Part shown: in pieces, positions 9,178 to 16,708 of the stretch
Layout of the letters: the number at the start of each line of letters is the position of its first letter
Numbering within the stretch: position 1 is the first letter of the stretch
Origin: Tannerella sp.
GTDB taxonomy: Bacteria; Bacteroidota; Bacteroidia; Bacteroidales; Tannerellaceae
Direction: 5' to 3'
Assembly: GCA_031277235.1 (NCBI GenBank)
Contig: JAITMT010000554.1
Location: 1-30,295, forward strand
Length of the DNA: 30,295 bases
Made by a program: the position numbers and the translations under genes
The notes under the pieces: generated by a model
Seen by the model: only the letters and a program-made list of their open reading frames with translations
The model's database searches: none
What the model was told of the DNA's origin: nothing

Positions 9178-10637
9178 TATTGTTGTTTGATTATTTTCCA
9201 ATATCCACCGGTTTTCTTTGAGCCTTGAAACTCTATTTGATTTTCATCTTTTAATTTTTTCAACCAACGCTCAATGGTTTTAACCGGTATCTGTAATTTA
9301 TCTCCTAAAAAAACAGCTCTATTTCCGGGATATAGCGTTATAGTTCTAACCAGAGCATTTATTCCCTCATCTTTGCTGTTTATTCCCTCACTTTCGGCGT
9401 TTATTCCCTCATTATTTTCTATCTCTATCGGAACCAACAGCATTGTTCTTGCCGGTTCTATTTGTTCCGACAACACCGGTAAATCCCAGCCTGCATCTTG
9501 CCATATTGTGTGAATCGTATGCAGTCCGCTACCTGCGCGTTCACCTATATCAAGCAATGCGAACATCTTAAAAATGTTGGGATTGCGCGGGTCAGTTATT
9601 CCACCGTTCATTACTTCTGCAATATCGGGGCGAAATGATCCCGGATTTTCAAATGTTATAAGGTGTTTTTTCTTCTCAATTACAATTCCACGCCTTCCAT
9701 AATAATCGGCATGAATCAGCGCATTTGCTAATGCTTCGCGTAATGCTTTGTGTATGGATGTGTCATCTTCCCGATAAATATTATCGCGCATCTGAAACGG
9801 ACGTTTGATATCAGCTGTCAACCTGTTTGCTATTTTAAAAAAGAAGTCAAATATGTTGCCGCTCCATTCTCCAAGGTTGGAAACAACCCGGTCGCTCCAC
9901 CTATCGTTGTCGTATTTTTCCCGAAAATCAAGAAAATAATCAGGTAATATGCGAGTTATCACATCTTCATCGGCAAACATAACCAATCCCGCCAACGTAG
10001 GTTTCAATTCGCTTGTTTCTGCTCTGCCCAATGCTCCGATTTTATGCAAAAAAGCTATATCGTCCAAACGATTCCAAATATGTTCGGGTTTCAATACACT
10101 AAACATATTTCGATAACGTTTTACAGTATCTTTGTCCAAATCGTCGAACGTAATTTCATCAAACACGACTCCATCTATGGGAATATCCGATTGATCGCGC
10201 AACATTGATTTGATTTCAGAAAGGGAACAATGGTAGTCCCCTTCTGCATTGCGGCGAAATGTTCCGTTCATTAGATCGTTGTTGATAAATACCGGTTTAT
10301 CATGCCTGTCGGCTCGTGGAACTTTGATGACGATAATTTCTTTGTCGTTCTCCTTGTGCACAAAAACATTTCTTTCAAAAAGGATATTTACATTTATTTT
10401 CTTTTTATCATTCAGTATGTCCCAAATATTTTTAATTTTCTTGGCGCTTTCGGAAACATCGGTTATTTCAAGTTTTCCTGCAAGTTCCGATACGCCTAAT
10501 AAAATCACACCCCCTGATGTATTGGCAAAAGCGGAATAACTTTCCCAAAGGCTGTCGGGAATTCCTCTGGCAGTTTTTTTAGATTCTACCTGAGAGTGTT
10601 CTCCTTTTGTGATTAAACTCTTTATATCTATATCCAT
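9177..10637 (-). CDS. AlbA_2 / divergent ATPase / winged-helix putative regulator (copy 2)
   Basis: 486 residues, same three-part plan as the protein at 1884-3350 but clearly divergent. The AlbA_2 domain has QVESKKTARG at 16-25 and FANTSGGVILLGV at 37-49. The ATPase part has HKALREALANALIHADYYGR, TFENPGSFRP and GERAGSGLHTI. The C-terminal winged helix ends in GGYWKIIK. The linker again holds short repeats, three EGIN units at about 410-427. The gene sits exactly between a truncated head of the bi-domain oxidoreductase (11019-10940) and the intact gene, and its TAA stop shares bases with the oxidoreductase ATG. It therefore looks like an insert that kept the operon's translational coupling. 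Function is unknown; DNA-binding regulation is suggested by the winged helix. Confidence 0.8.
   Translation of the reverse strand: MDIDIKSLITKGEHSQVESKKTARGIPDSLWESYSAFANTSGGVILLGVSELAGKLEITDVSESAKKIKNIWDILNDKKKINVNILFERNVFVHKENDKEIIVIKVPRADRHDKPVFINNDLMNGTFRRNAEGDYHCSLSEIKSMLRDQSDIPIDGVVFDEITFDDLDKDTVKRYRNMFSVLKPEHIWNRLDDIAFLHKIGALGRAETSELKPTLAGLVMFADEDVITRILPDYFLDFREKYDNDRWSDRVVSNLGEWSGNIFDFFFKIANRLTADIKRPFQMRDNIYREDDTSIHKALREALANALIHADYYGRRGIVIEKKKHLITFENPGSFRPDIAEVMNGGITDPRNPNIFKMFALLDIGERAGSGLHTIHTIWQDAGWDLPVLSEQIEPARTMLLVPIEIENNEGINAESEGINSKDEGINALVRTITLYPGNRAVFLGDKLQIPVKTIERWLKKLKDENQIEFQGSKKTGGYWKIIKQQ
9357..9410 (-). repeat. EGIN-coding triplicate in AlbA_2 linker
   Basis: Three copies of a short unit read on the minus strand as GAGGGAATAAA plus variable bases encode EGIN, separated by three residues each (AES, SKD). 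They occupy the same linker position as the NVPD repeats of copy 1, although the repeated peptide is entirely different. Confidence 0.7.
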
Positions 10638-10662
10638 TTTAGTTTCGTTAGCGATTGATGGT

Positions 10663-10674
10663 TTTTCCTAAATA
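10663..10674. repeat. Left target-site duplication of MITE
   Basis: TTTTCCTAAATA, identical to 10922-10933, directly outside the left terminal inverted repeat. Confidence 0.75.
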
Positions 10675-10921
10675 TGAGTATCCGTATATTCTCCTAAAAT
10701 CCCGTCAGGGATGTAATATTGGTAGAACAGACGGTAATTTCCGGAAAAGCGTGCCGTCAGGTACGCGATATGGGAAAATAATCCAACATATTGCGTACCT
10801 GACGGCACGCCGATTGAGGAGATAATCTATTTTCTACCAATATATTGTCCCTACGGGGACAGATAAATGATACATCTATCATTATATTACATAATTTTTT
10901 AGGTTCTTATACGGATATTCA
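10675..10921. mobile_element. MITE-like element, 247 bp, with TIRs and 12-bp target duplication
   Basis: The left end reads TGAGTATCCGTATA and the right end, reverse-complemented, reads TGAATATCCGTATA: 13 of 14 bases match. After a 4-base mismatch both continue CCTAAAA. Directly outside are identical 12-base repeats, TTTTCCTAAATA, at 10663-10674 and 10922-10933, as expected for a target-site duplication. Inside are nested inverted arms (GATGTAATATTGGTAGAA against its complement near 10832-10850) and a long central hairpin. There is no coding capacity, so a non-autonomous element moved by a transposase elsewhere is the simplest reading. It lies between the AlbA_2 start and the truncated oxidoreductase head. 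This entry also accounts for most of the gene-free stretch 10638-11023. Confidence 0.8.
10749..10810. repeat. 24-bp perfect-but-one inverted repeat (hairpin) inside the MITE
   Basis: Arms 10749-10772 and 10787-10810 pair over 24 bases with one mismatch around a 14-base loop. The core is GCGTACCTGACGGCAC and its complement. No T-run follows on either strand, so this is not a typical intrinsic terminator. It is GC-rich against AT-rich surroundings. Confidence 0.85.
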
Positions 10922-10933
10922 TTTTCCTAAATA
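10922..10933. repeat. Right target-site duplication of MITE
   Basis: TTTTCCTAAATA, identical to 10663-10674, directly outside the right terminal inverted repeat. Confidence 0.75.
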
Positions 10934-10939
10934 ATTTTG

Positions 10940-11019
10940 CAGCCTTCACGAACTTGCGGGGCAGGGATTTCCTCCAACAGGGTGTTGCCTGATTTCAGGT
11001 CTTGAATGAGTTGGGGCAT
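10940..11019 (-). pseudogene. Truncated 5' copy (27 codons) of the bi-domain oxidoreductase gene
   Basis: These 80 bases match 9098-9177, the start of the intact oxidoreductase gene, with four mismatches (95% by direct count). The match begins exactly at the ATG and stops after codon 27, where the frame runs into Lys-Ile-Ile and a TAG. It lies 4 bases after the stop of the PaaK-like gene, which is the natural operon position of the oxidoreductase. The fragment probably marks the original junction before the AlbA_2 gene came in, or the edge of an exchanged cassette. Confidence 0.9.
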
Positions 11020-11023
11020 GGAT

Positions 11024-12346
11024 TTACTTTACATCTGAAATTACATATCTCAATTTCCCGGAATTAGCTTTTTCAATATTGGATAAATATTGAAAGGTAA
11101 TATTAATATCTTTACCAAAGCGATCTCGACATTCTTTTAATAAAGATGCTTCATCAGTATCTTTATAATTTACTTTTTTGACAATTCTGATAATAATATT
11201 GTTTATATCCGGTTGATATATTTGCGCTTCATTTACATTTACAGCATTCTTAAAAATGTTTGCTAATCGTCCCAATTTATTACCATTAGGCAAAATTATG
11301 TAATCTTCTATGCGCCCATCAAGAGATATAATTCTCTTTCTACCATTCTGTATCTCTACATGAGCCAAGTCTTTTGTGTCATAACGTATCAACGGAAAAG
11401 AATCGTTAGAGTAATTAGTTCCAACTATTCTATAGATATTTTTATCAAAATCCGTAGGCACTAATTCTAACAAGGCAAAATCCTGATCTATTTGTAATTC
11501 ATCATTAGGAAGTTGGCTAATATTAGCCACTCCCTCTGCCAAGCCATAATGTTGGATAGGTTCGACTCCAAACACTTCTCGAATTATCTGAATGTGATGT
11601 GTCAATAAATTTTCCGAACCTATAGTCACATAATCAATCGCTAAATTAGGCAGTTTCTTTTCCTTAATCAAATTGGCAAAATAGGCAAGAAAAGTTGGAT
11701 AGCCATGCAACCACTTTATTTTTTTGTTTACTATTTCATCATAATATAGCTTAACTGTATTTTTATTAAGGTGATATTGGCTAAACATTATCTGCTTACC
11801 CGGATAATTGATACGCCAGAAAGGCGGTTTTTGACTCATTACATCCATTATTAATTTTCCTCCAAACCATCCCATCCATGTATTTAACTGAATACCATGC
11901 CTTCTTCTGTATCTCCACCAAACAGCCCATTGTTTGTTTTCCATTGTTTGAGTTTGTTGAAAAACTAAGCCTTTGCCTGTAGTACCCCCTGTTTGGTTTT
12001 TTGTGATTTTATCATTTATTTTATTGACTTTTATTGATTCCAAATTTTCTTGCACCTCATCTTTTGTTAAAATAGGTAACTTCTTTATCTCTTCTATTAT
12101 ATTTTCAGCATAAAGATTAATTTTATAGCTTTCAAAACGTTTTTGCCAAAAAACACTTTTTTGAGCATTGATTAAAAAATGTCTTAACGCTTTCTCATTT
12201 ACTATGTCCGGATTACTTTTCTCATATTCTTCCAAATACTTGAAAAAGTTTTTATTGAATCTTGTTTTTTGTATAAAAAAACCCTTTATACTTACAAAAA
12301 TATTTTGCAGATATATTGGTGAATTTAAATAAAAATTATAGAACAT
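11024..12346 (-). CDS. PaaK/CapK-like adenylate-forming enzyme
   Basis: 440 residues of the phenylacetate-CoA ligase-like family (ANL superfamily), close in length to CapK-type proteins of capsule loci. Seen: phosphate-binding loop TGGTTGKG at 119-126, the adenine-site region QHYGLAEGVANISQ, the hinge-side motif RYDTKDLAHV, and RIEDYIILPNG near the C-terminus. It should activate a carboxylic acid as acyl-AMP, perhaps to feed one of the acyltransferases that decorate the glycan; the acid is unknown. ATG 12346 is the only good start. It is the last gene of the AT-rich cassette, and its stop lies 4 bases before the broken oxidoreductase head. Confidence 0.83.
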   Translation of the reverse strand: MFYNFYLNSPIYLQNIFVSIKGFFIQKTRFNKNFFKYLEEYEKSNPDIVNEKALRHFLINAQKSVFWQKRFESYKINLYAENIIEEIKKLPILTKDEVQENLESIKVNKINDKITKNQTGGTTGKGLVFQQTQTMENKQWAVWWRYRRRHGIQLNTWMGWFGGKLIMDVMSQKPPFWRINYPGKQIMFSQYHLNKNTVKLYYDEIVNKKIKWLHGYPTFLAYFANLIKEKKLPNLAIDYVTIGSENLLTHHIQIIREVFGVEPIQHYGLAEGVANISQLPNDELQIDQDFALLELVPTDFDKNIYRIVGTNYSNDSFPLIRYDTKDLAHVEIQNGRKRIISLDGRIEDYIILPNGNKLGRLANIFKNAVNVNEAQIYQPDINNIIIRIVKKVNYKDTDEASLLKECRDRFGKDINITFQYLSNIEKANSGKLRYVISDVK

Positions 12347-12385
12347 AATAAAACTATTATAAATTGCTTTTTAATTTATGGAATA

Positions 12386-13357
12386 TTAATCTTTATTTGG
12401 GGAGATAAGAGATTGTATATTTTGGTAAAAATTCACTAATGCTGTCGCTCCATTTTCAATTTCAATTTTGTTAGTTAGGTGTTTGATACTAGCGTCTAAA
12501 CAATTAATAAACGATTCTTCATTGCCTGTTTTATAAATCAAACAACCTTTGGGTCTATCAACACAATCTGAAGCAATAACTTTTATATTTAAATACAGAG
12601 CTTCTCTAACAGATAAAGAATCTCCATCACTTGTTGTCGCTCTCACAAAAACATTAGAAATTTTTAATATATTGATAAACGGGTGATTTTCGGAGATAAA
12701 TAATATATTCCCAAACTTTAAATAAGATGTATAATGCTCCCTTAACTTCCCTGATGGATCCGAAACAATCAAGCATTTATCAGGGACGCTACTAAATATT
12801 TTCAATAAAAAATCTATACCATATACATCATTTCCATCCTTATTTAGAACATACGAATGAGCATTTGTACAAGCAACAACTTTTTTATTTTTGATAAATG
12901 AAGCAAGTTTCTTTTTGAGAGTATCCGATAAATTATTTTCTTCATCAGTTGGAGGAATGAATGCTGATATCATCTGAAGATTACATGGTTTAGTGATTTT
13001 TAGAGCATTCTCATATGAATAATTATTTAACACAAAATTATGGTCAGCAAGAATTAATGAAAATTTATCAAAAATATTATGGAAATTATATTTACCATGA
13101 AAGGTTAGAATAATCTTTTTATTCAAAATTTTTAAAAATACGATACTGAAAAATCTGAGACGTTTATTACTAAAGTGAGTATGAATAAACTGAGATTTTA
13201 AAATTTTTTTCAATCCACTATAAGGAGATTCCTTTTTATAATCATAATATATATATTCAGTCCCGTAACTATCTAATGTTTTCATTAATCTATATAAATG
13301 AATTGCTACACCTCCAATGGGAGGAGGAAGAGTGCCGATGATTAGTATCTTTTGCAT
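12386..13357 (-). CDS. GT-B glycosyltransferase (GT4-like)
   Basis: 323 residues, somewhat short for GT4. The N-terminus MQKILIIGTLPPPIGGVAIH holds the glycine-rich loop of GT-B enzymes, and ILTFHGKYNFHN lies in the acceptor half. The C-terminal half has CLIVSDPSG and GDSLSVREALYLNIKVIASD, where the usual donor-binding Glu pair lies. There is no membrane segment, so it should act at the cytosolic membrane face on a lipid-linked acceptor. It is flanked by short AT-rich gaps of 39 and 36 bases. Donor sugar cannot be assigned. Confidence 0.78.
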   Translation of the reverse strand: MQKILIIGTLPPPIGGVAIHLYRLMKTLDSYGTEYIYYDYKKESPYSGLKKILKSQFIHTHFSNKRLRFFSIVFLKILNKKIILTFHGKYNFHNIFDKFSLILADHNFVLNNYSYENALKITKPCNLQMISAFIPPTDEENNLSDTLKKKLASFIKNKKVVACTNAHSYVLNKDGNDVYGIDFLLKIFSSVPDKCLIVSDPSGKLREHYTSYLKFGNILFISENHPFINILKISNVFVRATTSDGDSLSVREALYLNIKVIASDCVDRPKGCLIYKTGNEESFINCLDASIKHLTNKIEIENGATALVNFYQNIQSLISPNKD

Positions 13358-13393
13358 TTTCGTTTGATAATAAACACACTATAAGTTTTTCTA

Positions 13394-13936
13394 TTAAATA
13401 TTTTGAGATAATATTCTTTTATGTTCAATAATTTCTTCATCAAGAAACCGCATTTTTATTTTTTTTGCCGGCACCCCTGCAATAATGGAGTAAGGTTCCA
13501 CATTCTTTGTTACTACAGAACCTGCTGCGACTACTGCTCCCGTTCCAACCCTGACACCTTTAAGGATAATAACGCCAGTACCTATCCACACATCGTCTTC
13601 AATTACAACAGGCAAGTCGTTTCCCGGTAATTTTTCTTTGACGTCATACATATATTTTCCAATGGCACTTATATTGTGATCTCCTCCCATAATTGTAACA
13701 TTTGGTCCAAAAATTACTTTATTGCCAATACTTATGATGGTAATTGATGAAAAGTTTGCTCCAGGTCCAATATAAACATCATTCCCTAAAATAATATTGT
13801 TATAACTAAATGATGATTTTGTTGGGAAAAACACATTGTTTTTTCCGTGCTTCTTAAACAGAGAAAGTATTACATTCATGCATATTCTATTATATATCTT
13901 TGAGATAAAAATAAAAAACAGTGCAATATATTTCAT
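13394..13936 (-). CDS. Left-handed beta-helix O-acetyltransferase (WcaF/maltose acetyltransferase-like)
   Basis: 180 residues. Hexapeptide repeats (IILGNDVYIGPGANF, ISIGNKVIFGPNVTI, VVIEDDVWIGTGVII, VRVGTGAVVAAGSVV) form the left-handed helix, with the expected catalytic His in MGGDHNI at about residue 85. It ends in the usual IIAGVPAKKIK. It should transfer an acetyl or similar group from acyl-CoA to a sugar of the repeat unit. The start is 6 bases after the stop of the preceding glycosyltransferase gene. It is one of four such enzymes in the AT-rich cassette. Confidence 0.84.
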   Translation of the reverse strand: MKYIALFFIFISKIYNRICMNVILSLFKKHGKNNVFFPTKSSFSYNNIILGNDVYIGPGANFSSITIISIGNKVIFGPNVTIMGGDHNISAIGKYMYDVKEKLPGNDLPVVIEDDVWIGTGVIILKGVRVGTGAVVAAGSVVTKNVEPYSIIAGVPAKKIKMRFLDEEIIEHKRILSQNI

Positions 13937-13942
13937 AAAATA

Positions 13943-15019
13943 TTATTTCAAAAGATTTAAATATTCAGACATTATTATGCTTTTATCAAAAAGAGATAAT
14001 GCCGTTTTTCGATTATTTTTCCCTATTTCTATAAATTTACTGATAGGAAATGACAGCAAAAGAGAGAGACTTTTTGCTATATCTTTTGTGTCGTGAGGAT
14101 TAAAAATAAAATCTGAACTCAAAATAGCAGGAATGTCAGAAACAGAGGATGAAATTACTGGTTTTCCAAGCATCATAGCTTCACAAATTACATTAGGAAG
14201 ACCTTCATAAAAGCTAAACAACCCAATAACATCTGCATATTGCATTTTATCCGTAATAGAGTTCGTTGCTTTATGGAAAGTAATAATATCTGTGAGATTA
14301 TATTGTTCTATTAGTGTTCTGGACTCTATAAAAGAATTATCTGGACTTTGACTTCCATACCAATTAACAGTAATTTTTTTCTTGTTTTCTTCACTTAATA
14401 GGTTTAATGCCAGTATTAATCCTTTTGCATTTTTTAAATATTGATGGCTGGCAGCAACAACAATATTTAATTTCTCATTTTTTAGTGGAATATAGTCGTC
14501 AACCGGCTTCCAAATATTTGTATCTATGAGGTTATAAATTACCTTACATTTATTCTTAGACAAAAAAGGATTGATTCTCTCGATTATTTTTATATTTTCA
14601 TTAGAATTTGCAACCACATAATCTGCCAATAAATGAAACCAACGATACAGTTTTCGTTTTTTCGATTTCAAAATATTCGGATTTGCACTGCGTTCTCCAA
14701 CAATTAATTTCCATTTTCTATATGGGAATCCTGATAATTCACAAATAAAACTGGATGCTTCTAAAAATGATAAAACAACGTCATAATTCCCTGTACGAAT
14801 GTGCTTTCTCATCTTAAAGAAACGTTTGAAATAATTCGGTTCTTCCATACAAGTATAATCAATACTATATCTTTTCACATCATCTAAATAGAATGGTATG
14901 TGGTGATACACTAAAAAAGCCACATCATTACCACTCTCTTTGAACCCTTTAGCCAATTCGACTAATTGACGTTGAGCTCCACCACAACCTAAACTATCAA
15001 TGACGCATAAAATTTTCAT
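13943..15019 (-). CDS. GT4-family glycosyltransferase
   Basis: 358 residues from ATG 15019. A TTG three codons upstream is less likely. The N-terminus MKILCVIDSLGCGGAQRQL is the classical GT4 opening with the GGAQR loop. The donor half contains VVAASHQYLKNAKGL, ITFHKATNSI and the E-x7-E type segment FYEGLPNVICEAMMLGKPVI. The gene begins inside the last codons of the Wzy-like gene (23-base overlap), indicating tight coupling. It should extend the repeat unit by one sugar. Confidence 0.88.
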   Translation of the reverse strand: MKILCVIDSLGCGGAQRQLVELAKGFKESGNDVAFLVYHHIPFYLDDVKRYSIDYTCMEEPNYFKRFFKMRKHIRTGNYDVVLSFLEASSFICELSGFPYRKWKLIVGERSANPNILKSKKRKLYRWFHLLADYVVANSNENIKIIERINPFLSKNKCKVIYNLIDTNIWKPVDDYIPLKNEKLNIVVAASHQYLKNAKGLILALNLLSEENKKKITVNWYGSQSPDNSFIESRTLIEQYNLTDIITFHKATNSITDKMQYADVIGLFSFYEGLPNVICEAMMLGKPVISSSVSDIPAILSSDFIFNPHDTKDIAKSLSLLLSFPISKFIEIGKNNRKTALSLFDKSIIMSEYLNLLK

Positions 15020-16166
15020 TTCTATCAATATATTTAGCAGAAAGTATATAGGCTGTTAGTAAATAAAATAATTTCGTAGCTAATAATTGGCCAAATAACA
15101 TGCTGCCAAACATTGGGAAAAAAAGTAGCATCGGGAATAAATAATTTCGATGTTTATAAGTCAAATAGCCTTGCTTATAAATTAAATAAAAAAATCGCAT
15201 AAAAATTGAAAAGCCAATAATACCTGAAATTAGAAGAAGTTCAATAAAAACATTATGAGGGCTTGCTCCTTCCACCATTTCTGCAATAGAATTAAACCCA
15301 GTTTCTCCATAACCCCATATTGGGCTTTCATAAATATAAGGAATATATGTATTCCATATAACCTCTCTTCCACCGATACTATGTTCTTCAATAGTTCGAT
15401 TGAGTCTGCCACTCATTACTTCTGATTTGGAGATGGCGTCTACAAGAAAAATGGAAGCTATCACTAAAATAGGAATGAGCATAATTCTTTTCCATAATTT
15501 TATTTTTATAAATAAAACAAGAAACAAGAGCATTGTCACCAAAATAAATAGTCCACCTCTGGATCCTGTATTTAAAAAAAGGTTAAAGATGGTGGGTAAT
15601 GATAAGAGTAATAGGAATCTTGAGATACCATATTTAAATCGATTGAAAAAAACGGTATAAATTATATACACTATAGCAATAGCAGATTTAAGTGCAACGG
15701 AATTAGCATTTTCATTAAAGAACAAAACTCTCTCTTCATTACCAGTAGTAAACTCAATCCCCATTTTTAACAGAAAAAAAACAGAACCTAAAACTGCGCC
15801 TAAAGTAAAATAAAGCATTAGTTTATCTATTAGTTGTGGGGTTTCCTTTACATGATTAACTATAATCATCATCATGATAGACCATTGTAACATGGTAGGA
15901 TTTACAATGTCAGTTTCACTAATAACATTGAAGTTAAAAATATTTAGGATTATCAAAAACAAAAAGAAAATTAGAAATGTAGACATTTCCTTCCTTATCG
16001 GATAGATTCTTAAGTAATTTTTCAACTTTGGAATAATAGAAATGAAATAGATGATGCCCGCCGCCTTTACTATTGAAAATGCTCCATTTGTTTGTAGTGG
16101 ATCCCAATTGGCAAAGAAAAGGGCAAAAAACAATAAACACAGTAAAAAGTTTCTTATTTTGTTCAT
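14997..16166 (-). CDS. O-antigen polymerase/ligase-like membrane protein (Wzy/WaaL superfamily)
   Basis: 389 residues, very hydrophobic with about ten to twelve likely membrane spans. Family marks are FNENANSVALKSAIAIVYI, the motif NTGSRGGLFILV, and, in the large periplasmic loop, WGYGETGFNSI followed by PHNVFIELLLISGIIGF, the PHN-x-x-x-E pattern of the O-antigen ligase family. Next to a flippase and several glycosyltransferases it is most likely the Wzy polymerase that joins repeat units at the periplasmic face; WaaL-type ligases look alike. The start is ATG 16166, 21 bases after the acyltransferase stop. Confidence 0.85.
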   Translation of the reverse strand: MNKIRNFLLCLLFFALFFANWDPLQTNGAFSIVKAAGIIYFISIIPKLKNYLRIYPIRKEMSTFLIFFLFLIILNIFNFNVISETDIVNPTMLQWSIMMMIIVNHVKETPQLIDKLMLYFTLGAVLGSVFFLLKMGIEFTTGNEERVLFFNENANSVALKSAIAIVYIIYTVFFNRFKYGISRFLLLLSLPTIFNLFLNTGSRGGLFILVTMLLFLVLFIKIKLWKRIMLIPILVIASIFLVDAISKSEVMSGRLNRTIEEHSIGGREVIWNTYIPYIYESPIWGYGETGFNSIAEMVEGASPHNVFIELLLISGIIGFSIFMRFFYLIYKQGYLTYKHRNYLFPMLLFFPMFGSMLFGQLLATKLFYLLTAYILSAKYIDRNENFMRH

Positions 16167-16187
16167 ATTAGATTGCAGCTATAAAAC

Positions 16188-16703
16188 CTATTTTGAAATA
16201 AACATTTCATCTTTTACAGAAAGTAAAAAAGTTTTTTTAGTGAGATAATTCATTTTTTTTGTATTTAAATTATATGGAATTAATCTTTTTTCTAAATCAT
16301 CTAAATCTCCTATTATCTTTGCAGGATTGCCTGCAACTATTTTTCCACTTTGTACACTTTTTGTTACGACACTTCCTGCTCCAATAATCACATTTGAATT
16401 AATTGTTACTCCCGGCATGATTAGGGAATTATTACCAATGTAAACATTGTCTTTAACTATAATTTTTCCAAAAGTATCAAAATCAGGATATTTTGATCTA
16501 AAAACCCATCCTCCTCCATGAGTAAAAAATTTCACGCCGGTAGTAATTTGACAATGATCACCTATTTGAATCAAGTAGGGTTCAGACCCAAATCCAAAAG
16601 TTGCAATAGCACAATTTTTTCCTATTTGCACTCCTACACTTCGAGCATATCTCTCGGGTGTCCAAAATATTCTTTTACAAATAAAAATTAATTTTTTCCA
16701 CAT
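16188..16703 (-). CDS. CatB-like hexapeptide acyltransferase
   Basis: 171 residues from ATG 16703; a TTG three codons earlier would overlap the AsnB-like stop. The helix repeats VGVQIGKNCAI, IQIGDHCQITTGV, IIVKDNVYIGNNSLI and VIIGAGSVVTKSV are visible, with the expected catalytic His in FFTHGGGW. A C-terminal tail of about 45 residues beyond GNPAKIIG is rich in Lys and aromatic residues. It probably acetylates a sugar of the repeat unit. It follows the AsnB-like gene within 6 bases, so both may act on the same residue. Confidence 0.83.
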   Translation of the reverse strand: MWKKLIFICKRIFWTPERYARSVGVQIGKNCAIATFGFGSEPYLIQIGDHCQITTGVKFFTHGGGWVFRSKYPDFDTFGKIIVKDNVYIGNNSLIMPGVTINSNVIIGAGSVVTKSVQSGKIVAGNPAKIIGDLDDLEKRLIPYNLNTKKMNYLTKKTFLLSVKDEMFISK

Positions 16704-16708
16704 TTTAT

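Noticed and set aside
9177..9201. Eight-residue N-terminal extension of the bi-domain oxidoreductase
   Set aside because: It would run inside the AlbA_2 coding end, and the duplicate gene head at 11019 confirms the ATG at 9177.
10749..10810. Hairpin as intrinsic terminator for the upstream cassette
   Set aside because: No T-run follows either arm, and the palindrome sits inside an element with terminal repeats and target duplications.
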